The notes beneath the pieces were generated by a model. That model did not search any database. It was not told where the DNA came from and was given only the letters and a program-made list of their open reading frames with translations. The position numbers and the translations under genes were made by a program. A DNA stretch of 64,000 nucleotides, from contig BSDZ01000015.1 in assembly GCA_030268105.1 (NCBI GenBank), positions 3,809,501 through 3,873,500 of the forward strand. Reading direction: 5' to 3'. Positions 23,158-35,362 of this stretch are shown in pieces (within the stretch, counting starts at the first letter, position 1; each line of letters opens with the position of its first letter). The stretch comes from Volvox africanus (taxonomy: Eukaryota > Chlorophyta > Chlorophyceae > Chlamydomonadales > Volvocaceae).

Positions 23158-25183
23158 AGCCCTGTCAACATCCCAGCCGGTACGCGGCAGCTGCTTCCCA
23201 ACGATACGCTTATCACCACCTGCACGTACACGGGCATAGGCCGTACGAATACAACGAGATTCGGACTGGCGTCGGACGAAGAGATGGTAGGGGAAGAGGG
23301 AAATCTATGGCATAGTCTTAAGTGCATGCCCGTGATGATGGGTTTTGGTGGTGCTCAGGTCTCTGCCAGATATTTCATTTGTCGTTCCTCTCTTTCATAA
23401 TGTTTCTGTACGGAACTTGCAACGTGGCAACATTTTTAAACATCCATTTTTGTTGCTCCTGTCCGGCTCCCCAGTGCTTTAACTTCCTGACGTACTATCC
23501 GAACAATCCCAACATTACGGAGTGCGTGGAGGCTAGGCTACAAGGTGTCGCAACCTGCGCGAGCAGCGATGTAATCCTCCAAATTAGGACAGCCAACGAT
23601 TTCAAGACCGCCGTACAGGCCCCCGTAGAGGTAAGAGCCGCGGTCCATTGCGCCGCATCAATCTACACTTGGGAAGAAGGGGAGGGAGGAGGGGAGGGAG
23701 GAGGGGAGGGCAAGGGAGAGGTCTGAAACGTCTGCCGGGGGTATCTGCAGTGCCGCCTTCCCCGGCCACAACTCCTGGACCAGGCCTCCATTCGCCCTCT
23801 ATGCCCCTCGTCCCATTCTTACCTTCCGCTTGTCAGGCTGGTCAGATGGTGACTGTCCCCGCAAACTTCACATTTAGGTACGTGGTCCTGATTGCGCAGC
23901 AGCAGCAGCAGCAGCATAGCGACTGGTTTTGAATTATAATACCTCATAAACGTTGCGCTTAGACACCACTCCTTATACACCATTGCTTAGACACCACTGA
24001 TTAGACACCACTGATTAGACACCACTCCTTATACACCATTGATTAGACACCATTGATTAGACACCACTCCTTATACACCATTGCTTAGACACCACTGATT
24101 AGACACCACTGATTAGACACCACTCCTTATACACCACTGATTAGACACCACTGATTAGACGACGTGTCCCGGAGGGCGCATCTCATGTCAGCTTTCTCAC
24201 TTGCTGCACTCTCGCGGATACAAGTCCTCGTAAAGTTTTCGGCGCTCGTCGCTGTGCTTTCGCTGTTTCCAGAGCTTTCCCATTTGCCGCCTCGCTGTAC
24301 TCCGGTACGGGAACGGGTACGGGTTCCCTTGCAGACCATATCAACCGACGTGCGTACGGTCCGCTCCGGAACCGGCGAGTAGCAGCAGCGGCAACTCACT
24401 CACAGATGGCGACGAGGAGGAAGAGGAGGAGGAGCGGCGCCATAAGCGCAATGTTGGCGGTGCGGTGGCGGCCATCCTCTTGGTCACGGCTGCAGGAGCT
24501 GTGGCCATTTTTATCGTTTACCGTACGATGAGGAAGAAGAAGCAGCTGGAGGAGGAACAGGTGTGGGGACATGGCTCCTGGGCCTTGCGTCGTGTGCTTT
24601 TATAGCTGAGCCGCGAGGAGAAGAGACCTGTCGTATGCGTATGTGTGTGGCATGTGGTGTGTGGTGTGTTAGGTTTTAGGGTTTTATCCTTAGCTGCGAA
24701 CGCCCGACTCCTGACCGACGTTGTGTCTGGTTGCTCGTGTGTGCTTCCACTTGCCGCTTCCGCCGATTTGTTTGAGTCCTTCTACAGTCCTAGTCTCCTC
24801 ACCCCATTAAGCCCCAGCGCTCTGAGGCCTGGTTCGCCAAAGCAACCCTCAACCCAAAGTTCGGCATCGTCGTGATGACCCCCCCCCGTGTCCCCCCTTT
24901 TCGGCTGAAACTCGCTACGTGTGTGGAACCCCCGGCGCCGCAGCACCTCTTTGAGAAGTACAACCCGAACAGCATTCTGGTTCCAGTTCAGGGAGGTGGC
25001 GTCGTCGGCAGCTCGTCGGGCCCAGCCGGTGGCGCTGGCAACGTCTACAACAAGGACGAGGGATACGGCGGCAAAAACACGTACTACAGCGGCAATAAGA
25101 TCAGCAGCACTAGCAGCGAGCTGGTCCTGGGGAGAGGCGGTGGAGGTGGAGGCGGTGGTGGAGGTGGAGGTGGCGGTATATAG
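23158..25183 (+). CDS. Copper type-II monooxygenase-like membrane protein, 3' part (5' exons not found)
   Basis: Exons 23158-23286, 23475-23630, 23837-23877, 24335-24560, 24818-24871, 24944-25183; phases agree, 281 residues to the TAG. The first two exons encode PVNIPAGTRQLLPNDTLITT, CTYTGIGRTNTTRFGL and DEEM-CFNFLTYYP. This is the C-terminal half of the Cu2_monooxygenase C domain (dopamine beta-hydroxylase, MOXD1 and PHM family); the Met of DEEMC matches the Met copper ligand. The HxH copper ligands and the whole N-terminal domain should lie upstream but were not seen. Exon 4 has an acidic run (DGDEEEEEEE), a single membrane helix (AVAAILLVTAAGAVAIFIVY) and a basic cytoplasmic face (RTMRKKK). 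The C-terminus ends in poly-Gly. Either the gene is 5'-truncated next to the gyrB insertion, or distant upstream exons escaped me. Confidence 0.72.
23958..24165. repeat. 14-bp minisatellite, about 15 copies
   Basis: Units of the type agacaccactgatt, agacaccactcctt and atacaccattgatt alternate in the intron between exons 3 and 4 of the monooxygenase-like gene. The variants come in a recurring order, suggesting multi-unit duplication. There are no unique spacers, so it is not a CRISPR array. Confidence 0.9.
25134..25180 (+). repeat. Poly-glycine coding tract at a C-terminus
   Basis: GGT/GGA/GGC codons encode about 14 Gly immediately before the final Ile and stop of the monooxygenase-like gene. 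Confidence 0.85.
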
Positions 25184-25441
25184 CTTATTATCATCATCAT
25201 CTTAGTAATGAATAATTGTGGGGTTGATTAAGACTAGTCTTTTGAGATCCTTACTTCCGTCTGCTTGCCTTTCAATACGCCTTACATGTACGACAGCGGG
25301 CGGTGTCAAGGGGAGGAAATTGTGATACCGTAACATTGAAGAAAAGGGTGTTCACGGGGCCACTCTGCTCGCACCAGTTCCTGTTTCAGGTTTCCCAATT
25401 AAGCAAGGGCTGGGTGTCGCGATGGTCAAGCGAAGTCACCA

Positions 25442-25446
25442 TGTAA
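25442..25446 (+). terminator. Possible polyadenylation signal TGTAA
   Basis: TGTAA about 260 nt after the stop of the monooxygenase-like gene, on the coding strand. Confidence 0.35.
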
Positions 25447-28155
25447 CCATGGTGACTTCGGGGCGCGGTCTGCTGGGCGAGGGTTATTCGCTACACATAA
25501 AGCTCAGCAGATCATGTACGGAGGTAGTGAGGTGTCTTTTTAATTATTTCTTTAGTCCATCGCCGGTAGCTTCCATATATATAGGACTCATTCAAGCACA
25601 TTACGAGGATTTGGATTTTGGGGGATAGTTGTTTTTTGATGCGGCTAAGCTAGGGGGCCCCAATGCAGCATACTTGGCGAAATTATATGTTTTCTGAGAG
25701 TGGGATTATATGCCCGGAGTCATGCGGAGTTAATATGGGATTCTTCCTTCTTTGTTGGGGCAGGGAAGAAGGAGAGAGAAAGGCGCTGTTGGACGGTTTG
25801 GGAGCGCCCAAAAGGGGACGCCCCCGAATTCGACTTTGGCGGGAGGCTGGGAGGGGAAGAAGGAATGGATACATCCACACCACCGCACAAGCAAGCCGGC
25901 AGGTGTAGTAGCAGCAGGGTGTCTGGAATTGTGGGCTGCTGGCGTGTGGTTCGCACGGTGTGCATGGGAATGAATTTTTATTACCTGAAAGTGTCGATTT
26001 TCCGCACGTTTTGGAGGAGGGCGTCCCTATCATGGGGCAGGCGTCCATGATGAGGTCCAACCATGCCTTGCTTGGGCAGGGCGCTGGCACCGTGACTGCC
26101 AGGTATATATATATATATATATATAGCCTTGGAGGAGGTGTCAACTATAGCAGGCGGCTGTACATGCGCTCTCACTTTGGTTCATACTGGCGGAAGGCCA
26201 AGAAAGGACGAGTATAAGCTTTGAAGACGAATATTCACGTTTTAAAAGCTTCTGGAATGAACGGACATTTTCCTTGTAGGGAATTTATTTTCTGGGGATT
26301 TGGGGGATATTCTGAACATATCGTGAGAAGTCTTTTGTTTGAGATAAAGACTGACAGATAGCACGCTTGAAACCCATCATAAGCCCCGCCACCCCGGCCT
26401 TCACCCTCCCCACCTCTACTGCCGTCACCATCACCGCAACCGCTGCGACTGCCAACCCCGTCAACCAACACTACAAGCCCCCGCTGTCCTCACGACTCCA
26501 CTGCCTCCACCTCACATCTCCCACCACCCTCACTGGGTCAGCCACTGCCACCATCCCCGCCCCCACCCTCACCTCCCTTCTGCCTCCACCTCTGCCTCTA
26601 CCATCACAACCACTGCCTTCACCCCCCCCCCGACTGTCTCTACTCGCCCTTCCCACGCCCCCCCATTAACTCCGGCTCCATTAACCCGGCCACCACCCTC
26701 ACTGCATCGCCACATCAATCCCCACTACCCTCGCCGCGATCATTGCTCGACATAGGACTACTCGGCTATGAGCTGGCTTGTTTTGTACTACCAGGTGCAT
26801 TGTGATTGTCTTTCAAATTCCTAGGAGATCTTTTGCATGTTTCGGTATCATCAAGACACATTCTTTGGGCTGCCGCTATAGGGATGTCGCGACAACAACC
26901 TGAATACTAACTATTTCAAGCAGCGCAAACAAAAGAACTCGATGATGGATTCCCTTTATGTAATTCATGTCTTTATAAGCTCAACAACTGCTTCAAGTGG
27001 CCCGGCCCACCTCTGTTTAATCCCCGGTGTTAGGCTGGCTGGCTGGGTGTCCAGTCTAGTATGGCAGCCCTATCCCCCTGCCTTATCCCACCCGGCCGCT
27101 CGTCCATTCGCACGGGCCTTCGGCCCCCACTCGCTCCTCGTTCGCTCGCCCTGCAGCAGAGAGCCGTGCCGTGCCGTGCCGTCCTACTCTTGACAGGATA
27201 TTCTTCGTATCCTGCCTGATCTGTGACATAACACTATTTACCCCGCTGTTGGCGCCTCAGTCCTCCCATTTCCGTATACCCGGTCCTTGTTATGCAGAGA
27301 AAAGTAAGATATACATCTCTGTAAGACGTGTGATCGGTGAGACGAGTAAAATTGAGGATTTGTTTGCTGCCGATATCATGCATACATGGTTGCCACCTCG
27401 CGTACTAGTTTAACGCTAGGTCTGTGGAATCTGTGTTTCCTTGGGTTGTTCAATATACATTTCTTCTGAATGCTTCTGTATGCATATGTGAGCGCTTTCA
27501 TTAAAGAATTTAAAACGTCGGAAATGATGGGGATTGGGGTGAAAACAGGCAGAACATTATGCGCGTGATAACATAATCCCTTTCAGTACTGCAAGTATTG
27601 CTAAATCCTCGAAAGGTCCTGGAACTCGTATAGGGTACGGCGCTTTGCTGGATGGGTCGCACAGAGGGCCGTATCATAGAATCGCTTTCTTAAAGTAAAT
27701 ATTTCCCTGCAAACTTTTAGATGAGTAATAAATGTCTTGTGTCTTGTGGTTTGGCCGGATATAGGTGCAGGATACATTGTCGGTACGATGATTTACACAT
27801 AGGTCATCCTCTTCGTTTTGCACTTCTGCTGGAAGTTTTCTGCTTTATCCGATTACGACATTTTCCAAAAGATCCGGTCGTTTACGCGGTCCTATGAGCC
27901 TGCTGGCTTGTCAGGGCCTTACGAACTTTGTTCGTGACGACGACAAGAATAGCAGGTTATCCTTTTTTAGAGCCCAGCAGTTAAAACAAATAGATACGAG
28001 GTCAAATAATTATTATATATTTTGTGAAATTGTTATGTAGAATGGTCGACACATATATCACGATTGGAGCTTGGGACGTAAAGATGTGACGCTTTAAAAA
28101 CGGCTCCTTGATTATCTAATACCCTTGTATAGAGATCAGAATTCATGCCTTACAA
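25447..28155. other. Intergenic region, no supported gene
   Basis: Contains a (TA)n run at about 26104-26125, the second copy of the dispersed pyrimidine-rich repeat (26.37-26.75 kb), and an AT-rich stretch up to the receptor-like kinase start. ORFs here are short or low-complexity. The right end should hold the kinase promoter. Confidence 0.5.
26370..26755 (+). repeat. Dispersed pyrimidine-rich (CA/CC) repeat, copy 2, inverted relative to copy 1
   Basis: Words such as CCACC, CTGCC and CACCATC dominate. The stretch at about 26670-26705 (CTCCGGCTCCATTAACCCGG and the following CCACCACCCTCACTGC) is nearly identical to the reverse complement of about 21405-21440. The two copies face each other across 4.6-5 kb that include the gyrB fragment and the monooxygenase-like gene. 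Confidence 0.6.
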
Positions 28156-31100
28156 ATGAGTCGAGTCGGCTTCATTGTGTTGGTTTCAGTACTGCTTGTG
28201 TTTCCATCGCGGTTATGCTTTACTGCGACCACAAGCCCCAGCGCTGCCAATAAATCAAATCTTACTTTGTGGTGTCGAACCGGAGAGGAGCTTGTTGCAG
28301 CTATAGCCAACCCCGTTGTTAATTATGCGGTTCTCGTCACCGACGTATTTGTTACGGAAGCCCACTTCAACCCATACACTAAGCCAATGGTTGTTCAGCG
28401 GAACTTCACAATTATGGGTTATGATCCTTTTCCGGCTTCCTGGCCTGTATTGGACCTCGGCTTTGTTACGGCATGGGTAGGGCAACTATGTACCTATGTA
28501 CTATGCAATCGGGAATGGGTAGTTCTCTTCCTGTTATGAGATGTTGTCCCCTTTGCAACCCTTGCTTCCAAATCACTTGTGCCTCTATTCCAGTGGTTAA
28601 GAATGCACACTATTTGCGCCTGCTGTTAGGCCCAGCATGACCGGACCGCACCAACGGACTAACCCCCTGCAGGTCCAAGTAGACCCCGGCTGTACTTTCG
28701 GCCTCACGAATCTGGCCCTGCAGAACTATAGACAAGGCCCACATTTTCAGGTGCGCACCACACAATTCTCACGTGGAACGTCTGGCAGATCGGGGCAGGT
28801 CGGGGCCGGGGGAGCGGACACAGCCTCCAACCATTCCTTGCTTAAGGGCACCAAAGGGCGTCGCCTGTCCGTCTATCTGTCTGTCTCTTCGGTCCGTCTC
28901 TCGATCCGTACCGCAAAATGTTATGCATGGCATGGCTGCATTTTATTAAATAGTTTATTATATATTTTTTTTCCAAACTTGTTGCTCCGGAACTGGTTCC
29001 AATGGGTTACGCCCATTCCCGAATGCTCAACCCAGCACCCGCAACCGCTCACTCCGTCACAGGGCCCGGGGTACGACATCTTCATTGGCCCCACCTTCTT
29101 ACGGCCTGCAAGGCAACCGCCATCCCCTGCGGCCACTGTCGCTACTGCAGGCGCTGCCACCGCTTCAGACCTTCCAGGACCGCTCATACTGCAGTGGAAC
29201 TCGAGCCTCATTCAGAGTGGGTGCCAAGAGGTGCAGAGCTCTAACTGCCGTACTGCCGTACCCCGAGCATGACACTGCGCCAGCTCTGCTCGGGCATCTC
29301 CGCCGCAACGTAGTGCTGTTAGAGACCAAACCCAGCTGTTGGCGTCCTTAGCAAGGGAGGACCTAAAGCCGCGTCCCAACTGTGCAGCCCTTGGACCGAG
29401 GAATATATAGCCAAGAACGCCACCAGATAAATAGACGTATCGTATCTTAACACGCAGCCTTCCCAGCTTCCTCTGAATCCCCCAAATCCCACGTCGTCCA
29501 CCGGCAGGGACCTGCTTGCCCAACTCAATCTACAACGGATCGGTGCCAAATCTGCCGCGTCCCGGTCAAGTCCCCGGAAATCAAAGCGCTGTGCGGTTGC
29601 CGCTACCCGCCAACTGCAGCTCCCACCCTGGGGCCTCCACCATGACACGCTGCTGGCCAGCCTGGGGTGTGTACTCGGACGTGGCGTCTAAGAGCTATCA
29701 GGAGGTGTCCCCCGGCCAGTGGGCTCCTGCGGGCATTGTGCTGCACCTCCTCGAAGTGAACTACATGGCAAGTAGAAAACGGCTTCAAATGGTGGTGGTT
29801 GATCATTGGAATAGGTGGTTTTGGTGGTTGGGATAACTAACACCGAAGTGGCGGGCGGGCTGCAGGCGGGGTGTGTTGGGACTTAGGGGGAATAGGCGTA
29901 GCCTCGGAGTGTGTGTGGGTTTCGTTCGTGCCGCCCTACAATTGCCGTATTAGTCTCGGGATTTGGCACGGAGCACGTTACACGGGGCACAGTGCGTGCA
30001 TTGCCATAGTCACTTGGGCGCCGTTACACCAAATCCCCCACAGCGCTCTCAGCGCCCATCTGCCGTACTTCACCCCTCAAGTTTGCTCCCTAGCTACTTC
30101 CCCTTCTGGGGGATCACCTTTTGAAGCTTCCCCCCTCCATTCACGGGGAACCCCCCCCCGTTGGCCCCGACCTGTACATGCAATACCCTCCTCCCTCCGC
30201 AGTGCAACACGCTGATGGATGAGGAGTGCGCGGCGCGGCTGGGTACGGTTGGGTGCTTTTACAGCATGTTTCCCCGCGGCATCAGCAGTGAGAGCAGCAG
30301 CATCAGTCGTGGCATCAGCAGTGGCAGTGGTGGCAAGAGAGACGCCAGCGAGAAAGTCGTCATCATCGCGAGTACTTTGGGATGTAGGTGCGCAAGTTTG
30401 TGGTCACGTGAGGTATTGATCGTCACCTCAGGTGTAGGTCTGTGTCCCTGTCTGTGACTCTGTCACATACACATACACATACACGTACACCGCACGGCAC
30501 TTAGGTCCACGTCTCCCACGAACTCCCCGGCTTGCATGTATCATAAGGCATAAGGCCTACGAAGCATATAACCCTGAACAGTCATTAAAGTCCCTGTCAG
30601 GTAACATTCTCGCCCCGATGTCCTCTGCCGTACACTGTCGTGCACTGCAGGCTTTCTCCTGCTCCTCACGGTGACTGTGGCAGTAGCCGTTTTCCTGAAT
30701 CGACATCGCAGTGATGCGGCTGGCACTGCCATGTTTGGTGCTTGCAGGTGGAGGACGAGAGGGGGAAGAGTAACCCGTTTTGTCTCATGCGATTGTTGCA
30801 TCATGACAACATTGGTCGCAATCCAGTATATCTGGGCGGTCCCTGTCGTACCAGCCATACCCAACGTCCTATGTTCCAGTCTTCCTGCATATCCAGTCTA
30901 CAGCATCTTCCGGGCTGTTACTGAGGATGAAGCCAACCTAGCCCTTGAAAGCTTTGGAGTAAAATGGAGCAAAAATATATTAAATATCATAGAGAGAGGG
31001 GGAGGGAGGAGGGGGAGGGAGGAGGGAGGAGGGGCAGGGAGGAGGGGGAGGGAGGAGGGGGAGGGAGGAGGGGGAGGGAGGAGGGGGAGGGAGGAGGGGG

Positions 31101-34100
31101 GGAGGAGGGGGAGGGAGGAGGGGGGGAGGAGGGGGAGGGAGGAGGGGGAGGGAGGAGGGGGAGCGGATCAGTCCATTACCACTGTGATGTGCGTTTGAGT
31201 CGCTGACGCACGATACACCACTTTGTGAAGTGGCTTTTCTATGTCTGTGGGATAGGGGGATACAGCTTCACCCATGGCCACTACCTGTCAGTCTCTATCT
31301 TCCCTTTTTTTCGGGTCACCCTCATCCGTTCACCCAGTCCCTAGAGAAGTTGATTGATCCGAAACCAGTGATTTCCCGGTAGGTTGTTCAGCACCCACCG
31401 CCACCACCACCACCACAAGCATCCAGTGGGATCTATCGCGGCCTCAACCCCCCTCCCTGTCGGAGGAGAACCATCCATCAGCAACGGGGGCACGTCCAGC
31501 CTCTGATCCTCTGTTACCACTGACCTGTGACCTCTGTGACCATATGACAGCACTCCTCTTCCTTCCCACCCCCCCCCCCCAATCTGTCCCCCCTCTTCTG
31601 CGACCAGCTTCCCGCCCGGGGTCTGGGACACGGGCAACTGCGTCGGTCGCAACCGGGCGGGCAGCTGGAGCGTGCCGGACCACCTCCCCTCCCCGGCTGC
31701 ATGTGTTGGGGTGTGTGTGGAGACCGTCCCGCCGGGGCCTCAGCAGGCCGTTGATGCCGACGTGGCGGCGGCAGCTGAAGACGTGCTTATGCCGCTGCAG
31801 CAACGCACCACCAATCCGTGTAGACAGCGCCAGTCCCATTTCCAGCCCCATGCAGGAGCACGGCAGTCGGGTGCACAGAGCCCTGGTGACATGGCCCTGG
31901 TGACATCACACACACCGCTAAGTCCCAGCATCGACTATGACGTGCAGGTGATGGGCGGAGAGCTGGAAGTGGACCCCGGCGTGGTGCTGGGCAAGGGCAA
32001 CTACGGTCGGGTCCTTCAGGGAAGGTACCAAGGTGAACGAGTGGCCGTGAAGTTCATAAACTCAGGGCTGCTGGGGGATGGGTGCTTTCAGCATCCCGGA
32101 GTGCCGGTGGATGTCGGGGGGAAGAGGCGGACGGACGCCGCAGAGGAGCCCGGGGGCCGGGGGCCGGGAGCCGGGGTCAGCTGGAAGAATGATGATGACC
32201 TGGATGGGGGCACTGGTACCGGTACTGGCACTGGTGTCGGTACTGGGACTGGTGCCGGTACTGGGACTGGTACCGGTACTGGCAGCAGCGAGGTCTACGT
32301 ATCCGCAGCACCCGCATCAGAGGACTGCGGCGCCCTCCACCACGACCACCACTACCAGCAACAAGAACAACAACCGGGAGATGCGCCGCGCCCGCTGTCA
32401 CGACAGCATAGCTCGGAGTTGCCGGTGTGGCCGCAAAGAGCGTTTGTTCAGGAGGTGGAGGTGTTGGGGCGGTGTCAGCATCCCAACATCGTCAAGTTGC
32501 TGGCGGCCAACATGAGGTCCGTGGGAGTGGGTCCAATAAGACGACAGGCTAGGTGGGCATCTTTCCAATTGGGGGAGGGGGAACCATACGACGGACATTG
32601 CCCTTGTTGGCTCGTACAACCCAGCCCTAACCCTGTGTTCCCCTTCCCCTCATTCGTCCTCCATTCCCCCCTCCCCTATCGAACCCCCTCCTCCATTCGT
32701 CCTCTTGCGTGTTCTTGTGGCCTGATCAGGCCCCCCCGGATCTGCCTGGTGATGGAGCTGATGGACACCAACCTGGAGAGGCTGATGTACGGAGATCTGA
32801 AGCGTCCGGGACGTCAGCTCCCCGTGTCTACGGTGAGAAGGCTCATGTGGCCGTGTTTTGACAAACTGACATGATGATGAGGAGGAGGAGGAGGGGGAAG
32901 GGGAGGGGGGGAATGCGGGGGACCCCCCACTGATCCGGGGATAACGATTATCTAAATATGTGTCCTCAAGACCATGACGGCCCGCGATGATCCACCAAGA
33001 CATGTCTTCTCTGACACTCAAGTCATGATGACCTCCCCCTTCCCCGATGAGCAGTGCTGTGTCAGGATGTGAAGGTGCGATGACGTCATCTGAATATGTA
33101 TGACGCACGCAGGTTGTACACATCGGAATGCAAATCGCCCGGGCCCTGTCGTACCTTCACCCCACAATCCTGCACCGAGGTGTGAAATGAGCTTGAGATG
33201 GTGATGTGGTTTCGTCCTGGGAAGGGGGGATGGGCGAAACCCTAAGTGGCCTTCACGGCCAAATGCCGCGTGTCGGGGACCGCCACCCCTTGGCCGCCTT
33301 TAGTCGTATGTGAGTGCTGTCCGAGAGCAGGGGCAAGCTGTGCAGTCAGGAATGGCTAGGGGACAAGTCTTCTAACGTTACCCTGAAGGGCCTTACGTCT
33401 TGTTGCGGATATCATCACCGCTTCTCTTCCTCAGGCCCAAGGCCCAAGGGTTTATTACCCCCTTCCGTACATCCCCTCTACCTTCCTGGTGCCCCATCCA
33501 CTGCCGTACAGATATTAAACCGGCCAATGTGCTGATCTCTGCGCCGGACAGCCCCGCGCCTGTGGTCAAACTCGGGGTATGCGGGGGGAGGAGGGGGGAG
33601 GAGATGCGGCTGTGACATGCGAGAATAGGTCACACACTTTGGGGGGGGTTGGATCGGCCGCATTGCGGCTCATTGCGCTGAGTGCCTGTGTGTTTGACAA
33701 AGAGTAAGTAGATGAGCTTCTGGCTGCTACCTGTTGATTGCTGCAGGATTTCGGTCTATCCCGGCTGCTGCAGACTGCGCTGGTCACCGCGAATCCTGAG
33801 GCAGGCACGGTGAGAGGATCGCCAGCAGCACGTACAGCCCGGAACGTGTGTGTGTGTGTGTATGTGGGGGTGAAGGGGGATGAGGGGCCATCCCTCTAAC
33901 TTCGGATGAGGGAGATGACGGATAAACTGCTCGTTCGTATGTGTTGTTCGTATGTGTCTCCCATCCAGACGCCGTACATGGCCCCCGAGGTTTTCGACAC
34001 CAACAACAACACCATCACCGATCGAGCGGTGAGTGCCACATTGGCCCGATGGGCTCGTGCGATGTATCTGAGCCGCCATCGGCCGCCGCTTAACCCCGCG

Positions 34101-35362
34101 ACTGGTAGTCCTGTGACCGGATATGGGTACATGTGGGTACTAATCTTTATTTGTATTACGTACGTGCTGCCGCGCCGTTTTGCCCTAGTACATAAGCCCC
34201 ACTACATTGCCAGATAAGCCCTCCCTGATGTATGTCGCCCTTACCATCTCATGATGCGTCATATGGCTCCATTGTACGGCATTATGCAACTTGTGTGTGT
34301 TCTCAGGACATGTATGGCTTCGGCGTGGTGATGTGGGAAATGCTGGCGGGTCAGAGGCCCTGGGACGGCTTCACTCACTTGCAGGTGATGCGGGGAGTAG
34401 TAATGGGGAGTGCGTGTGTGTATGTGTATAAGGAGGGGGACTTATGGGGCGGTGTGGTGTGCTGGTGTCTGTCGCAGCATGTCGTACAAGGCTATGAGTC
34501 ACAAATGAGCGACGTCGTTCATAACCGCTTTATCCCCAACAAGGACAACTTAGTCCCGCTGCCATGTGTTGCCTGTTTTGGCTGCTTGCAAAGCACACTT
34601 CATCTCGAGAGGCCCTTTCGGCAGCAACTTGCGGATATCCCAGCAATGGGCGCGTCTTGTTTGCGTCCCCCTGCTGCTCTCTGAATCGGCTGGCTCCGGA
34701 ACCGCGTGTCCCCCATGTCCCTTACCCCGAAGATTGCGGTGTCAGTGGCGGTGCTGGGGATGCATCTTCCACTGCACAACATCGGGAGAGGCAACTGCCC
34801 AGCCAAGCTGCAGTCCCTCATCTGTAGCTGTTGGGAGCATGACCCGGCGAGACGGCCCGCGGCGGCAGAGGCGTACAAGACACTGGCGCTGGTCCAGGAG
34901 GTGCTTGGGGAGGGGCTTGGGCGTGTGTGTGTTGATTGGATTTGGGGGGACCCGGGGAGGCGTGTCAAAATCCTGCGAGTTGGTCTGCGTTGGTCTGGTG
35001 GGAAGAGAGCGTCCGTTGCAATGAAATGCGATGAGATGCGGGTGGGAGGTGCGCGATGAGGGGGGATGTCATCTACCATTGGAGCGGTTGAAGGGGACTC
35101 TGAGGGCGGAACTTTGCCTACGTCGTACCACAGCGTATCTACAGACATATACTAGCATACACGCTCAGGCATCACATTTCTTTCTCGCTGCCTCGGTGTC
35201 TGAGGCAATGCGCGCCCTATCTGTACCCGCTGCATCTCCATCATCTCCATCACACACAACTCTTCGCAGGGGCTGACGAGACTGGAGAGCCGTCAGCCGG
35301 AGACCGAGGCAGCAGCACCCCCCACTGCCACCACTACTGTGCTTCTGTCGCCTCTGACGTAA
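28156..35362 (+). CDS. Receptor-like protein kinase (secreted ectodomain, one membrane helix, cytoplasmic kinase)
   Basis: Exons: 28156-28476, 28673-28750, 29063-29230, about 29508-29767, 30203-30383, 30651-30747, 31608-32516, 32730-32832, 33113-33179, 33512-33576, 33747-33809, 33969-34028, 34307-34384, 34733-34900, 35270-35362. Phases agree except at the third to fourth exon joint, where a boundary or microexon is unresolved. A signal peptide (about residues 1-23) precedes an ectodomain (LVAAIANPVVNYAVLV, VVQRNFTIMGYDP) of a type seen in volvocine receptor kinases. CFLLLLTVTVAVAVFL is the membrane helix. Kinase: GKGNYGRVLQG, VAVKF, HRDIKPANVL, KLGDFGLSRLL, TPYMAPEVF, MYGFGVVMWEMLAGQRPW, HDPARRP; all catalytic residues are present, TKL-like. 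About 140 low-complexity residues with a Gly-Thr repeat sit between the beta-3 Lys and helix C. The intron after 29767 seems to use a GC donor. Ligand and substrate unknown. Confidence 0.87.
30990..31166. repeat. G-rich minisatellite (GGGAGGAGGGGGA)n
   Basis: Roughly 13-bp units of G runs separated by single A lie in the intron between the membrane exon (ends 30747) and the first kinase exon (starts 31608) of the receptor-like kinase. The G runs sit on the transcribed-sense strand, so the RNA could fold into G-quadruplexes. Confidence 0.9.
32206..32287 (+). repeat. Coding (Gly-Thr)n minisatellite in a kinase N-lobe insert
   Basis: Units near ggtactgg(g/c)actggt encode alternating Gly and Thr with a few Val and Ala. 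The repeat is in frame, inside the first kinase exon, between VAVKF and the helix-C segment FVQEVEVLGRC. Confidence 0.88.

Noticed and set aside
23958..24165. Possible CRISPR-like array
   Set aside because: Units are contiguous 14-mers without unique spacers, inside an intron of a eukaryotic gene.
30671..31206. ORFs rich in Gly/Arg/Glu
   Set aside because: Read-through of the G-rich minisatellite after the membrane exon of the receptor-like kinase; the true exon ends at 30747.
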